Positions 6,150-13,891 of a DNA stretch of 14,282 bases are shown here, piece after piece (position 1 is the first letter of the stretch; the number at the start of each line of letters is the position of its first letter). Below the pieces are notes generated by a model. The model was not told the origin of the DNA. It did no database searches and saw only the letters and a program-made list of their open reading frames with translations. This DNA comes from Coprococcus sp. (lineage in GTDB: Bacteria > Bacillota > Clostridia > Lachnospirales > Lachnospiraceae). The translations under genes were made by a program, and so were the position numbers. The stretch is from NCBI GenBank assembly GCA_016296785.1, contig JAEDHX010000054.1, positions 1 to 14,282 on the forward strand. The letters run 5' to 3'.

Positions 6150-8573
6150 TTATTCCATGTTTAGCAGTCGTTTTACAAGATTTACTGCATCAGCCGCATC
6201 CTTAGAATAACCGTCAGCTCCAATTTCCTTAGCATAGCTGTCTGTAATAACTGCACCGCCTATAACAACCTTAAACGGAAGCTGCCTTTGTCTTACTTCT
6301 TCTGTTACTTCTTTCATTTTGACCATTGTTGTAGTCATAAGTGCAGAAAGACCTATAATACTTGCATTATTCTTAATAGCCTCTTCTATTATAACCTCAC
6401 AAGGTACATCCTTTCCAAGGTCAATAACATTAAAGCCATAATTTCTGAGCATAAGTACTACAAGATTCTTGCCAATATCATGAATATCTCCCTCTACAGT
6501 TGCAACAACTATTGTTGGCATATCAGAAGAATCATTATCTTTTAATATTAATGGGCTAAGCACAGATATAGCAAGCTCCATGGTTTCGGCACTTCCAATT
6601 AACTGAGGAAGGAAATACTTCTTCTCTTCAAAGAGCTTTCCGACCTTGTTTATTGCCGGTATTAACTCCTCATCAATTATGGTTTGAGGTTCAATTCCAT
6701 TATTTAATGCATCATTTACATGATCTGTTATATTTCGTTTATTCCCTTTTAAAACATCAGTATATATTATTGAATTCGATTCTAATACCTCTGCTGTATT
6801 ATTAGTAACCTGTGTATTTGTTGAAGTAATATCAAGAGGTTTGACATTTTCTATATATCTGATATCTGAAGAAGGCTTGCAAAGCAACATATCAGATGCA
6901 TATGCAGCATTCATTAACATAGTCTGAGACGGATTAGCTATAGCCATGGTAAGACCACGTTCAATGGCCATTGTAAGAAATGCTGTATTTACAAACATTC
7001 TCTCAGGAAGACCAAATGATATATTTGATAATCCACAAATAGTAGCAAGCTTATTAGTATGACAATATTCAATAGTTTTCAGGCAATTAACAGCAGCCAT
7101 CTTATCTGCACCAACTGTAGCAACAAGTCCATCAACAACTACATCCTCTTTAACAAAGCCTGTCTTATATGCAATATCAAGGACAGAATTAATTATATCC
7201 TCCTTCTCATATGAATCTTTAGGTAGTCCTGCATCAGATAGAGGAAGAAGAATAAACATGGCTCCATATTTCTTTACTATAGGTAGAACCTGTTCAATCT
7301 TGACCTTCTCCAAAGAAACTGAATTAACTAATGCCCTGCCCGGATATATTCTAAGAGCGGCCTCAATAACCTCAGGTGAACTTGAATCAATGCACAAAGG
7401 AAGATTTACTGCCTGAGATACTTCATATATTACCTTAAGCATCATCTCCTTTTCATCTATTCCGTTCATACCTACATTTATATCGAGGATAGATGCACCC
7501 AGTTCCACCTGTTCTTCAGCCATCTTCATAACAAGGTCAAGTTTTCCCTCTCTAAGCTCAGCCTGAAGCTTTTTCTTACCGGTAGGATTAATTCTTTCAC
7601 CAACCACCATGAAATTGCCATCAAGGTCAATTGTTACAGTCTGTCTTTCAGAGGATATGCTTCTTGTGTGTACATCAGATATTGATGATACTTCCATAAC
7701 GGATACCATATCCTTTAATGCTTTAATATGAGATGGATTAGTACCACAGCAACCGCCAACCATATTAGCTCCTGCCTTAATTACCTCACTCATATCTGCT
7801 GCAAACTCATCCGGCGTCATAAGATATTTGCTCTTACCGTTAACAAGCTCCGGCATTCCTGCATTTGGCTTGGCAAATATAGGAACAAATGCAATACTTT
7901 TCATTTCTTCAACAAGAGCAACCATTTTATCAGGTCCTGTAGAACAGTTTACTCCAATTGCATCAACACCAAGATTCTGAAGAACATTAACAGCTGTTTT
8001 AGGTGTCGTACCATAGAGTGTTCTGCCATCCTCGTTGTAAGTAAGACTTGCCATAATAGGAAGGTCGCATACTTCTCTTGCTGCAATAACTGCAGCTCTT
8101 GTTTCTGCAAGACTCATCATTGTCTCAACAACAAGCAAATCAACTCCACCACTAACAAGAGCTTCTACCTGCTCCTTATATACATCAATAAGCTCTTCAA
8201 AGCTCATTTCTCCCATAGGATATAACATCTTACCAGTCATTGTTATATCTCCGGCAACAAGACCGTGACCACATTCCGTGACAGCCTGCTTTGAAAGCTC
8301 GCATAATGCAACATTCATTTCATATAGCTTGTCTGCAAGACCATATTCCTCTAGCTTAATTCTGTTACATGTAAAGGTTGGAGCATATATTATATCAGAA
8401 CCGGCATCAAGATATGACTTCTGGAGCTTAAGCATAACATCCTTATGCTCTAATATATATTGCTCAGGACATACAGAAATAGGCATTCCTGCTTCCATCA
8501 GATTAGTTCCTGTTGCACCATCAAGAACAAGTATATTATTATTAAACAATTCTCTAAATTCACTTCTATTCAT
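6150..8573 (-). CDS. metH: Cobalamin-dependent methionine synthase lacking the reactivation domain
   Basis: Transfers the methyl group of methyltetrahydrofolate to homocysteine via bound cobalamin. The 807 residues carry, in order: a homocysteine-binding barrel (about 8-290) with the zinc ligands Cys210 (GVNCS) and Cys275-Cys276 (GGCCGTNP); a pterin-binding barrel (about 320-580) with GERINPTGKK and LDINVG; a helical cap (about 605-685); and the Rossmann cobalamin domain with the axial-ligand motif DIHDIGKN (Asp696-x-His698-x-x-Gly701). The protein stops there. The C-terminal AdoMet-dependent reactivation domain of the roughly 1,200-residue E. coli enzyme is absent, as is known for several anaerobe MetH proteins. 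The frame is open to an ATG at 8594, but ATG 8573 has AAGGA about ten bases upstream and overlaps the rnhA stop by eight bases, so it is preferred. It is last in a punA-rnhA-metH operon. No cobalamin or SAM riboswitch is seen. Confidence 0.95.
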   Translation of the reverse strand: MNRSEFRELFNNNILVLDGATGTNLMEAGMPISVCPEQYILEHKDVMLKLQKSYLDAGSDIIYAPTFTCNRIKLEEYGLADKLYEMNVALCELSKQAVTECGHGLVAGDITMTGKMLYPMGEMSFEELIDVYKEQVEALVSGGVDLLVVETMMSLAETRAAVIAAREVCDLPIMASLTYNEDGRTLYGTTPKTAVNVLQNLGVDAIGVNCSTGPDKMVALVEEMKSIAFVPIFAKPNAGMPELVNGKSKYLMTPDEFAADMSEVIKAGANMVGGCCGTNPSHIKALKDMVSVMEVSSISDVHTRSISSERQTVTIDLDGNFMVVGERINPTGKKKLQAELREGKLDLVMKMAEEQVELGASILDINVGMNGIDEKEMMLKVIYEVSQAVNLPLCIDSSSPEVIEAALRIYPGRALVNSVSLEKVKIEQVLPIVKKYGAMFILLPLSDAGLPKDSYEKEDIINSVLDIAYKTGFVKEDVVVDGLVATVGADKMAAVNCLKTIEYCHTNKLATICGLSNISFGLPERMFVNTAFLTMAIERGLTMAIANPSQTMLMNAAYASDMLLCKPSSDIRYIENVKPLDITSTNTQVTNNTAEVLESNSIIYTDVLKGNKRNITDHVNDALNNGIEPQTIIDEELIPAINKVGKLFEEKKYFLPQLIGSAETMELAISVLSPLILKDNDSSDMPTIVVATVEGDIHDIGKNLVVLMLRNYGFNVIDLGKDVPCEVIIEEAIKNNASIIGLSALMTTTMVKMKEVTEEVRQRQLPFKVVIGGAVITDSYAKEIGADGYSKDAADAVNLVKRLLNME

Positions 8574-9051
8574 TACTATCAAGTCCTTCATCAATTATTC
8601 TATTATCGCTATCAGCTGCTGATGTAGCAAGCATATCACAGCGCTCATTATATTCATGACCGGCATGACCCTTAACCCAAACAAAGGTAACATTATGAGG
8701 TTTAACAGCTTCAAGCAGACGTTCCCATAAATCCCTGTTCTTAACAGGCTTATTATTGCTGCCCTTCCAGCCCTTCTTAATCCAGGAATTAAGCCAACCC
8801 TCGTTAAATGCCTTTACTAAATACTGAGAATCTGAATATAGTGTTACATTACAAGGCTTAATTAATGCTTCAAGGCCTGCTATAGCGGCCATTAGCTCCA
8901 TTCTGTTATTAGTTGTTTTGATATATCCCTGGCTGTACTGCCTTTCATGAAGTATTCCATTCTTGTCTGTATAACATACAACAGCCCCATATCCACCAGG
9001 ACCATTAGGATTACCTCTTGCAGAGCCATCGGTATAAATAATAACGTCCAT
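8566..9051 (-). CDS. rnhA: Ribonuclease HI
   Basis: Cleaves the RNA strand of RNA-DNA hybrids (R-loops, primer remnants) with two Mg2+ ions. From the start chosen here it has 161 residues, the usual length. Catalytic residues are visible: Asp8 (YTDGS), Glu52 (NNRMEL), Asp74 (YSDSQ), His129 (VKGHAGHEYN) and Asp139 (NERCD). The basic segment WIKKGWKGSNN corresponds to the hybrid-binding handle. An in-frame ATG exists at 9078, but it lies inside the punA 3' end, and ATG 9051 has GGAG eight bases upstream and gives the standard N-terminus. Spacing to punA is four bases, and the 3' end overlaps metH by eight bases, which points to translational coupling in one operon. There is no N-terminal hybrid-binding domain as found in RNase H1 of some bacteria and eukaryotes. 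Confidence 0.96.
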   Translation of the reverse strand: MDVIIYTDGSARGNPNGPGGYGAVVCYTDKNGILHERQYSQGYIKTTNNRMELMAAIAGLEALIKPCNVTLYSDSQYLVKAFNEGWLNSWIKKGWKGSNNKPVKNRDLWERLLEAVKPHNVTFVWVKGHAGHEYNERCDMLATSAADSDNRIIDEGLDSNE

Positions 9052-9055
9052 ACTT

Positions 9056-9868
9056 TTAACTCCGTTTATAAGCTTCAATGAATTTCATTATAATGCAAGA
9101 TAATTTATCTGACAAATTATTACTCACATTCATAATATCATCATGAGACAACGAATTGCTAATTCCTGCAGCCATATTACAAATTGATGAAAGTCCGACT
9201 ACTCTTATATTCATATGTCTTGCAGCAATAGCCTCACATACTGTGCTCATACCAACAGCATCAGCTCCAATCTGTTGAAGCATTCTTATCTCAGCAGGTG
9301 TCTCATATTGAGGTCCACGAACCTGAACATATACTCCTGTATTAGTCTGTAATGACAGTTTGGAATATATATTCTTTAAAGTATTAATATATTCTTTATC
9401 GTAAACATGAGTCATATCAGGAAATCTTATTCCAAATCTCTCATCATTAGGACCAATTAATGGAGATGGTATAAATGAAGAAATATGGTCCTCAATTATC
9501 ATTATATCTCCTACGCTTAATTTATCAGATATTCCTCCCGCTGCATTAGTAATTATAAGAGTATCTATACCCATAAGTCCCATAACGCGAACAGGAATAA
9601 CAACATCACTTGGCGAATAACCTTCATACATATGAACTCTGCCCTGCATAAGTATTACAGGAACATCATTAATATATCCAATTACAAATCTTCCCGCATG
9701 ACCCTTTACGGTAGATACAGGAAAATCCGGTATATCATCGTAAGATATATACACAGCATTATTAACTAATCTTGAAGCTTCTCCAAGTCCGCTTCCAAGA
9801 ATAATGCCAAGCTTAGGAGCTATATCAGTTTTACTCTTTATAAATGAAATCGCTATATCATAATCCAT
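9056..9868 (-). CDS. punA: Purine nucleoside phosphorylase (trimeric, PNP/MTAP family 2)
   Basis: Phosphorolysis of (deoxy)inosine and (deoxy)guanosine to base plus (deoxy)ribose-1-phosphate, for purine salvage in the cytoplasm. The 270 residues match the family. Visible signatures: GSGLG phosphate loop (25-29), GHAGR (56-60), GRVHMYEGY (77-85), ITNAAGG (106-112), the base-site Glu189 in QYETPAEI, Met207 in VGMSTV, and Asn231 in CNMAAG. These assign it to the trimeric guanosine/inosine type rather than the hexameric DeoD type. The start at 9868 follows a G-rich ribosome binding site (AGGGGGG) about nine bases upstream. It is first of the punA-rnhA-metH cluster. No obvious promoter fits in the 36 bases between the tRNA terminator and its start, so read-through or a promoter overlapping the terminator is possible. 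Confidence 0.96.
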   Translation of the reverse strand: MDYDIAISFIKSKTDIAPKLGIILGSGLGEASRLVNNAVYISYDDIPDFPVSTVKGHAGRFVIGYINDVPVILMQGRVHMYEGYSPSDVVIPVRVMGLMGIDTLIITNAAGGISDKLSVGDIMIIEDHISSFIPSPLIGPNDERFGIRFPDMTHVYDKEYINTLKNIYSKLSLQTNTGVYVQVRGPQYETPAEIRMLQQIGADAVGMSTVCEAIAARHMNIRVVGLSSICNMAAGISNSLSHDDIMNVSNNLSDKLSCIIMKFIEAYKRS

Positions 9869-9904
9869 TATAGTATACCCCCCTAAGAATTAATAAAGAA
9901 ATTA

Positions 9905-9939
9905 CAAAAATGCCGGAATAATACAAGTATTCCGGCATT
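9905..9939 (-). terminator. Rho-independent terminator after tRNA-Ser
   Basis: A perfect 12-bp stem (arms 9939-9928 and 9920-9909, AATGCCGGAATA and its complement) encloses a seven-base loop, followed on the minus strand by TTTTTG. It starts two bases after the tRNA 3' end. The plus strand has no T run, so termination is for minus-strand transcripts. It could attenuate read-through into punA. Confidence 0.9.
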
Positions 9940-9941
9940 AG

Positions 9942-10029
9942 CGGAGATGGAGGGATTTGAACCCTCGCACCGGGTGACCGGCCTACCGCATTTCGAGTGC
10001 GGACCCTTCAACCACTTGGGTACATCTCC
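9942..10029 (-). tRNA. tRNA-Ser (anticodon CGA)
   Basis: An 88-base class II tRNA can be folded by eye: acceptor stem GGAGATG / CATCTCC, D arm with CCCAAGTGGTTGAAGGG, anticodon stem CCGCA / TGCGG with loop CTCGAAA (anticodon CGA at 9995-9993, reading UCG), long variable arm GGCCGGTCACCCGGTGC-like typical of serine, and T arm GAGGG-TTCAAAT-CCCTC. The discriminator base is G, as expected for serine tRNAs. CCA is not encoded and must be added post-transcriptionally. The 5' end is 33 bases after the L,D-transpeptidase stop, so it may be processed from a shared transcript. Confidence 0.95.
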
Positions 10030-10062
10030 ATTATAAAAAATTACTATATAATATAACCGATA

Positions 10063-11790
10063 TTAATAATAACATATTATTGGAATACCAGGATATATCA
10101 ATTGATATATTTCAGCTGCAACACTATATGGAAGATTTACACAACCATGCGAACCATCATAAACATATATATCACCACCAAATCGTCCTCTCCAGGTAGC
10201 ATCATGAAGTCCTATTCCACGATTAAATGGCATCCAATATGTTACTTTAGTTCTATAATCTTCGCCAACAAGTATAGCAGGTGATTTCTTATGTGACAAC
10301 ATATATAAACCATCAGGTGTAGAATTTCCATTATTCTTACAGCCTGTTACGCAATCACTTTCGACTGCAAGCTTACCATCAATAATCATATATACATGCT
10401 GATTTGTCAAGTCTACTTCTACATACGAATCACCTATGTCATTTACTTCATTATATGCAGCACCCATCTGCAAAAAGCTTGGTGTTCTGTATGTTGAATA
10501 ACCCTGTTCAAGAAGCTTAGTTAATGCAACTATTTCAGTTTCGACATCTAAGAGCCAGCCGTAATCTTCACCTAATTCATCAACATATTTTCCGGTATAT
10601 GTTTTGAATTTTCTAACGGTGCCAACAGTATTATATTTATTTGCCATATCCTCAACATATTTACGGATACTTGGTGTTTTAAAATGCCAATCACCATTCT
10701 GATAATACATCCAATCAACAAATGTTTCAGCATCAAGCTCAAAGGTAATCTCATCAATACTATAATGAATTACCATTTTAGAATACTTGATCATGGCATC
10801 CTTCTGTTCTTGGATAATATCACTGTCAACCCTTATAAACGCCTTTCTATAACAATCAGCAGATGTAAGGTCAATTTCAGTTTCACCTTTATCAAGTGCA
10901 GCCTTAATCTCATTTAAAAATAAATCATAATCAAGAACTGAGCCTTCTGTTTCAGGAATAACTACGGCAGTTTTATCTTTAATAGTAACATATGCATTTA
11001 GTGGATTCTCCATTAAAGCCGTATTAAGACAATCATACTGCATTATTACTTCTCTAAGCTTGTTCTCATTATATGAAACTGTATATGTAAGTGTATAATT
11101 ATTATTGTTATTAATGTAAAATGGCCACAAAAGTCCATTTTGCTCATGCTTTATATCCATTTCCGACAAATTAGAAGTAATAACCAAATCAATCATATCA
11201 GGTTTAATCACATACTCCTTATTATCTCTCATATGAATAGTAAGCTTATAATTATCTAAGTAATTTTGTATTACATCTTTAGCGTATTCAGTAGATTTGA
11301 ACGATATATCAGTATCATTAATAGTAGTTTTGTCATTATAGTGGAACATAAACCATACAGATATACCAATATATGCAGTAACAACCAGTCCAAGCAAGGA
11401 TAATACTACAATCTTAACTACTTTGCCAAGCTTTTCTTTAAAGGAATTCTTCTTCTCTTCGCCTTCAAATAAAGTTTTGTCCACATATACATCAAGTCCC
11501 TGACCAAGTACCTCTGATACTTCAGCTTCTGAATCGGTTTCATCTGAAACAGTATCCTCTTCCACAACTTTTTCAGGTTCATCGTTAGTTGTTTCTTCCG
11601 TAGTTACTTCTTCCGTAGTTACATCTTCTGTAGTTTCTTCTTCTGTAGTTTCTTCTTCTGTAGTTTCTTCTTCTGTAGTTGTTTCTTCGGATAATACTTC
11701 TGCAGCTTGTTCTGAGCATTCAGAAGATTCAGTTAATTCTACATTATTATCTTTTTCATCATTTATCAAATTATCCAATTTGTCGTCCAC
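10063..11790 (-). CDS. Membrane-anchored L,D-transpeptidase (YkuD domain) with acidic N-terminal tail
   Basis: Predicted to form 3-3 peptidoglycan cross-links (or attach proteins to stems) outside the membrane. With the start used here it has 575 residues. About 1-120 is a cytoplasmic, very acidic tail with ETTEE-type repeats (near 36-68); 124-149 is a membrane segment; about 155-440 is an extracytoplasmic region resembling the putative peptidoglycan-binding domain usually paired with YkuD; and about 450-575 is the YkuD domain with GLHDATWRG (His529) and SHGCVNLP (His548, nucleophile Cys550). All catalytic residues are present. No ATG is available: GTG at 11799 and GTG at 11790 are both in frame, and 11790 has AGGTG six bases upstream, so it is preferred. 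The domain order is common in Clostridia, while the length is increased by the repeat tail. tRNA-Ser follows directly. Confidence 0.93.
   Translation of the reverse strand: MDDKLDNLINDEKDNNVELTESSECSEQAAEVLSEETTTEEETTEEETTEEETTEDVTTEEVTTEETTNDEPEKVVEEDTVSDETDSEAEVSEVLGQGLDVYVDKTLFEGEEKKNSFKEKLGKVVKIVVLSLLGLVVTAYIGISVWFMFHYNDKTTINDTDISFKSTEYAKDVIQNYLDNYKLTIHMRDNKEYVIKPDMIDLVITSNLSEMDIKHEQNGLLWPFYINNNNNYTLTYTVSYNENKLREVIMQYDCLNTALMENPLNAYVTIKDKTAVVIPETEGSVLDYDLFLNEIKAALDKGETEIDLTSADCYRKAFIRVDSDIIQEQKDAMIKYSKMVIHYSIDEITFELDAETFVDWMYYQNGDWHFKTPSIRKYVEDMANKYNTVGTVRKFKTYTGKYVDELGEDYGWLLDVETEIVALTKLLEQGYSTYRTPSFLQMGAAYNEVNDIGDSYVEVDLTNQHVYMIIDGKLAVESDCVTGCKNNGNSTPDGLYMLSHKKSPAILVGEDYRTKVTYWMPFNRGIGLHDATWRGRFGGDIYVYDGSHGCVNLPYSVAAEIYQLIYPGIPIICYY
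11585..11689. repeat. Seven tandem 15-bp units encoding Glu/Thr repeats
   Basis: Seven consecutive 15-bp units of consensus GTAGTTTCTTCTTCT (plus strand), of which the three at 11630-11674 are identical. They encode five-residue blocks of the ETTEE/VTTEE type in the cytoplasmic tail of the L,D-transpeptidase. The unit is a multiple of three, so copy-number changes stay in frame. Confidence 0.9.
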
Positions 11791-11843
11791 TGTAAACACC
11801 TATTAATACTCTTACAATATATATGCTTATATAATACACAAAT

Positions 11844-11886
11844 AATATACTGTTAAATAAATATAATTGCAACATAAATTTGACAA
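11844..11886 (-). promoter_or_regulatory. Possible overlapping promoters of the L,D-transpeptidase gene
   Basis: The gap between the secreted-protein gene and the L,D-transpeptidase gene is very AT-rich. Two minus-strand candidates have 17-bp spacing: TTGTCA (11886-11881) with TATTTA (11863-11858), and TTGCAA (11872-11867) with TATATT (11849-11844). Neither is close to full consensus, and chance matches are common in such sequence. Confidence 0.3.
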
Positions 11887-11917
11887 CTTAGCTTTTTCTC
11901 AATTTTTTAAAAATTGT

Positions 11918-13786
11918 TTATTTTATTTTAGAGGTTGTCTTAACCTTACTCCATGCACCATATATCTTCTTTTTGTTAACTACCTTATATGCACGGACCT
12001 TAACCTCATATCTTTTACCCTTTTTGAGCTTAGATACGGTGATTTTCTGTTTCTTTGTCTTACTGGTCTTCCACTTTGATTTACCCTTTATTCTGTATGA
12101 ATACTCATAATAAGTACCACCTGTTGAAGATACTTTTTTAGAGAAGGTTATCTTCATATTCCGGCGTCCGGTCTTAACAGACTTAATGGATGCTTTCTTT
12201 GGAACAATCTTAAACTTTAATATCTTTTCACCGGCATAATTATTTTTAAATATGACATGATATGTATAATTTCCAACCGCAACTACTGTTTTAGGCATTA
12301 CAATATCATAATTTGACTTATCAACAACCTTGCCATACTTGTCTTTTACAATAATACTAGGGGCTACACCTTTTTTGAAGCCCTGGTACACCGCTTTTGT
12401 TGCAGAAAGCTTAACAATAGCAGGCATTGTTTTTACCGGATTGGTAATTACTAAAGCACCGACATATTTACATTTACTACATTTAACCGAATGTGTATCA
12501 TCCCCATTACTTGAAACAGATAAAACATGTGTAACCTTAATCGATAAATCAATATCCTCAACCACATTGTAATTGTTTGTATCATCAGGAACATATCTTG
12601 CTTTCTTTGTAACTGTTTGTCCACCTTCTGAAGAACCGGCTTCCAGAACCAAATCATCATCTGTCCACTCAAAGCCTGTTCCACTTAATGATACTGAAGA
12701 AAGCTTACTACCACAGGTTACTGTAAGCTTGTCAGGAACAGTATAATCAGGAGTTGCTTTTTCAATTGTCCATGAAATCTTCCTTGTTCCGGCATAACCA
12801 TTCACACCAGTTAATGTGATCTCATACCGGCCGGCATCAGTCATAACATTTCCTAAAGCGGTATAGTTATCTTTATCAATTCCGGTGATATCTGCTGTCT
12901 GCTCTTTACCATTATATGTAACTGAAGTGGCTGAAATATTTAATTCAGAATATGCAATATTATTTACGTGACAAATCGTACATTCCTGTTTTGATACATC
13001 TATGTTGCCATTTTCATCATAAAAATCGTGTTTATGTGTTCCCACATACTTAATATTTATCACTTTTGGCATTTTTTCTGCATTTTCTTCAAGAGAATAT
13101 TCACTTTTTCCGGCGCTGGTCAGTTTAATTGAAGCATTATAGGTATCGCAATATGTATCTTCATTTGCCGGCTCATATGTCACAGTATAGTATGTACTAT
13201 CAACCGCCTGGCCACCAAAATATACGGAATAACAGTCGCGGATAGTCGATTTTACAAGCGTCTTTATATCATCCTCATTTGAACAATCGCTGATGTCAAC
13301 AGTTACTGTTTTAGGCCCATAAAACGCAGGATTAAGAGGTGTCAAAATTGATACAAATGGCAATTCATTATCATTCAATAACATATAATTAACTTTAAAT
13401 TCTTTTTCTGTTACGCCCTCTTCACTAAAGATATATTTTTCCTCTCCGGCAGTTGTAAGACATAATCTTGCAACAAATGTTGTTACAGCAGTCTCATCAC
13501 CTTTAGTGATACCGTCCTTAGCCACAACCTCAAGAGTATAATCCTCAGCATCTACACTTTGAATTCCAAAATACGCCTTAGCTATTTTCTGTGCTTTTTC
13601 CGTTGCACGTTCTTCCTTCAGCTCCTCAGTCCACGCCTTATAATATGTTGAATCAAAGTTCCTTGCATAAACATATGGCAATAACTCTGTTTTATCCCCT
13701 GCAAGTGAATTAATGCTAAAGCACGGCAGGTTCAATGTCGTAATAATCATTACAAAGCTTAGCAACCAGGTTATAATTTTCTTCAT
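11918..13786 (-). CDS. Secreted multidomain surface protein with Ig-like and Fn3-like segments
   Basis: The 622-residue protein has a signal peptide (basic MKK, hydrophobic 5-20, possible cleavage near 24-30), so it should be exported. Residues about 60-136 and 172-248 look like two copies of one unit, each with a YFG-x-Q-x-VD block, a YT-strand and a TT/TSAG-x-x-x-Y block. Two cysteine-pair clusters follow: HKHDF...CTICH (251-273) and THSVKCSKCK (431-440), of the kind often seen between Ig-like domains of Clostridia surface proteins. Residues about 284-345 and 450-528 resemble bacterial Ig-like (MBG-type) segments containing YNGKEQ and GY/NYAG motifs. Residues about 530-622 are Fn3-like and very Lys-rich. 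No LPXTG, S-layer or choline-binding anchor is present; the basic C-terminus might bind the wall by charge, which is inference. The ATG at 13786 has a strong GAGGAGG site. No enzymatic domain is recognised; adhesin or matrix function is a guess. Confidence 0.9.
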   Translation of the reverse strand: MKKIITWLLSFVMIITTLNLPCFSINSLAGDKTELLPYVYARNFDSTYYKAWTEELKEERATEKAQKIAKAYFGIQSVDAEDYTLEVVAKDGITKGDETAVTTFVARLCLTTAGEEKYIFSEEGVTEKEFKVNYMLLNDNELPFVSILTPLNPAFYGPKTVTVDISDCSNEDDIKTLVKSTIRDCYSVYFGGQAVDSTYYTVTYEPANEDTYCDTYNASIKLTSAGKSEYSLEENAEKMPKVINIKYVGTHKHDFYDENGNIDVSKQECTICHVNNIAYSELNISATSVTYNGKEQTADITGIDKDNYTALGNVMTDAGRYEITLTGVNGYAGTRKISWTIEKATPDYTVPDKLTVTCGSKLSSVSLSGTGFEWTDDDLVLEAGSSEGGQTVTKKARYVPDDTNNYNVVEDIDLSIKVTHVLSVSSNGDDTHSVKCSKCKYVGALVITNPVKTMPAIVKLSATKAVYQGFKKGVAPSIIVKDKYGKVVDKSNYDIVMPKTVVAVGNYTYHVIFKNNYAGEKILKFKIVPKKASIKSVKTGRRNMKITFSKKVSSTGGTYYEYSYRIKGKSKWKTSKTKKQKITVSKLKKGKRYEVKVRAYKVVNKKKIYGAWSKVKTTSKIK

Positions 13787-13815
13787 TGTTTTTCATCCTC
13801 CTCATTAATGATTGT

Positions 13816-13869
13816 TTATCTGTCCTTTTCCTGCGGTGTCATTCCTTGTGTGATTTCGTTTATGTTCAT
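13816..13869 (-). CDS. Possible 17-residue micro-ORF upstream of the secreted protein
   Basis: ATG at 13869 with GGAG six bases upstream opens a 17-codon frame, MNINEITQGMTPQEKDR, ending at TAA 13818-13816, 29 bases before the start codon of the secreted-protein gene. The ribosome binding site is better than expected by chance. The peptide is not a leader rich in one amino acid, so attenuation is not suggested. It resembles the opening residues of some phage or surface proteins (an N-E-I-T-x-G-M-T-P pattern, recalled from memory), so it may be the leftover start of a longer decayed gene. Function unknown. Confidence 0.35.
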   Translation of the reverse strand: MNINEITQGMTPQEKDR

Positions 13870-13891
13870 GTGTGTCTCCGTGTGTAATTTT

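Noticed and set aside
7728..8225. 165-codon open frame on the plus strand
   Set aside because: It is fully antisense to metH, is rich in Cys, Asn, His and Ser, has no ribosome binding site of note, and is a reading shadow of the real gene.
8278..8622. 114-codon open frame on the plus strand
   Set aside because: Antisense to metH and rnhA, both with intact catalytic motifs; no independent support.
10030..10062. TATAAT immediately upstream of tRNA-Ser as its promoter
   Set aside because: It abuts the mature tRNA 5' end, so it cannot be the -10 box of that transcript; no convincing -35 pairs with the other AT-rich hexamers.
11895..11915. AT-only hairpin after the secreted-protein gene as a terminator
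   Set aside because: The stem (CAATTTTT / AAAAATTG) is weak and there is no T run on the minus strand. The T-rich side is on the plus strand, where no gene ends.
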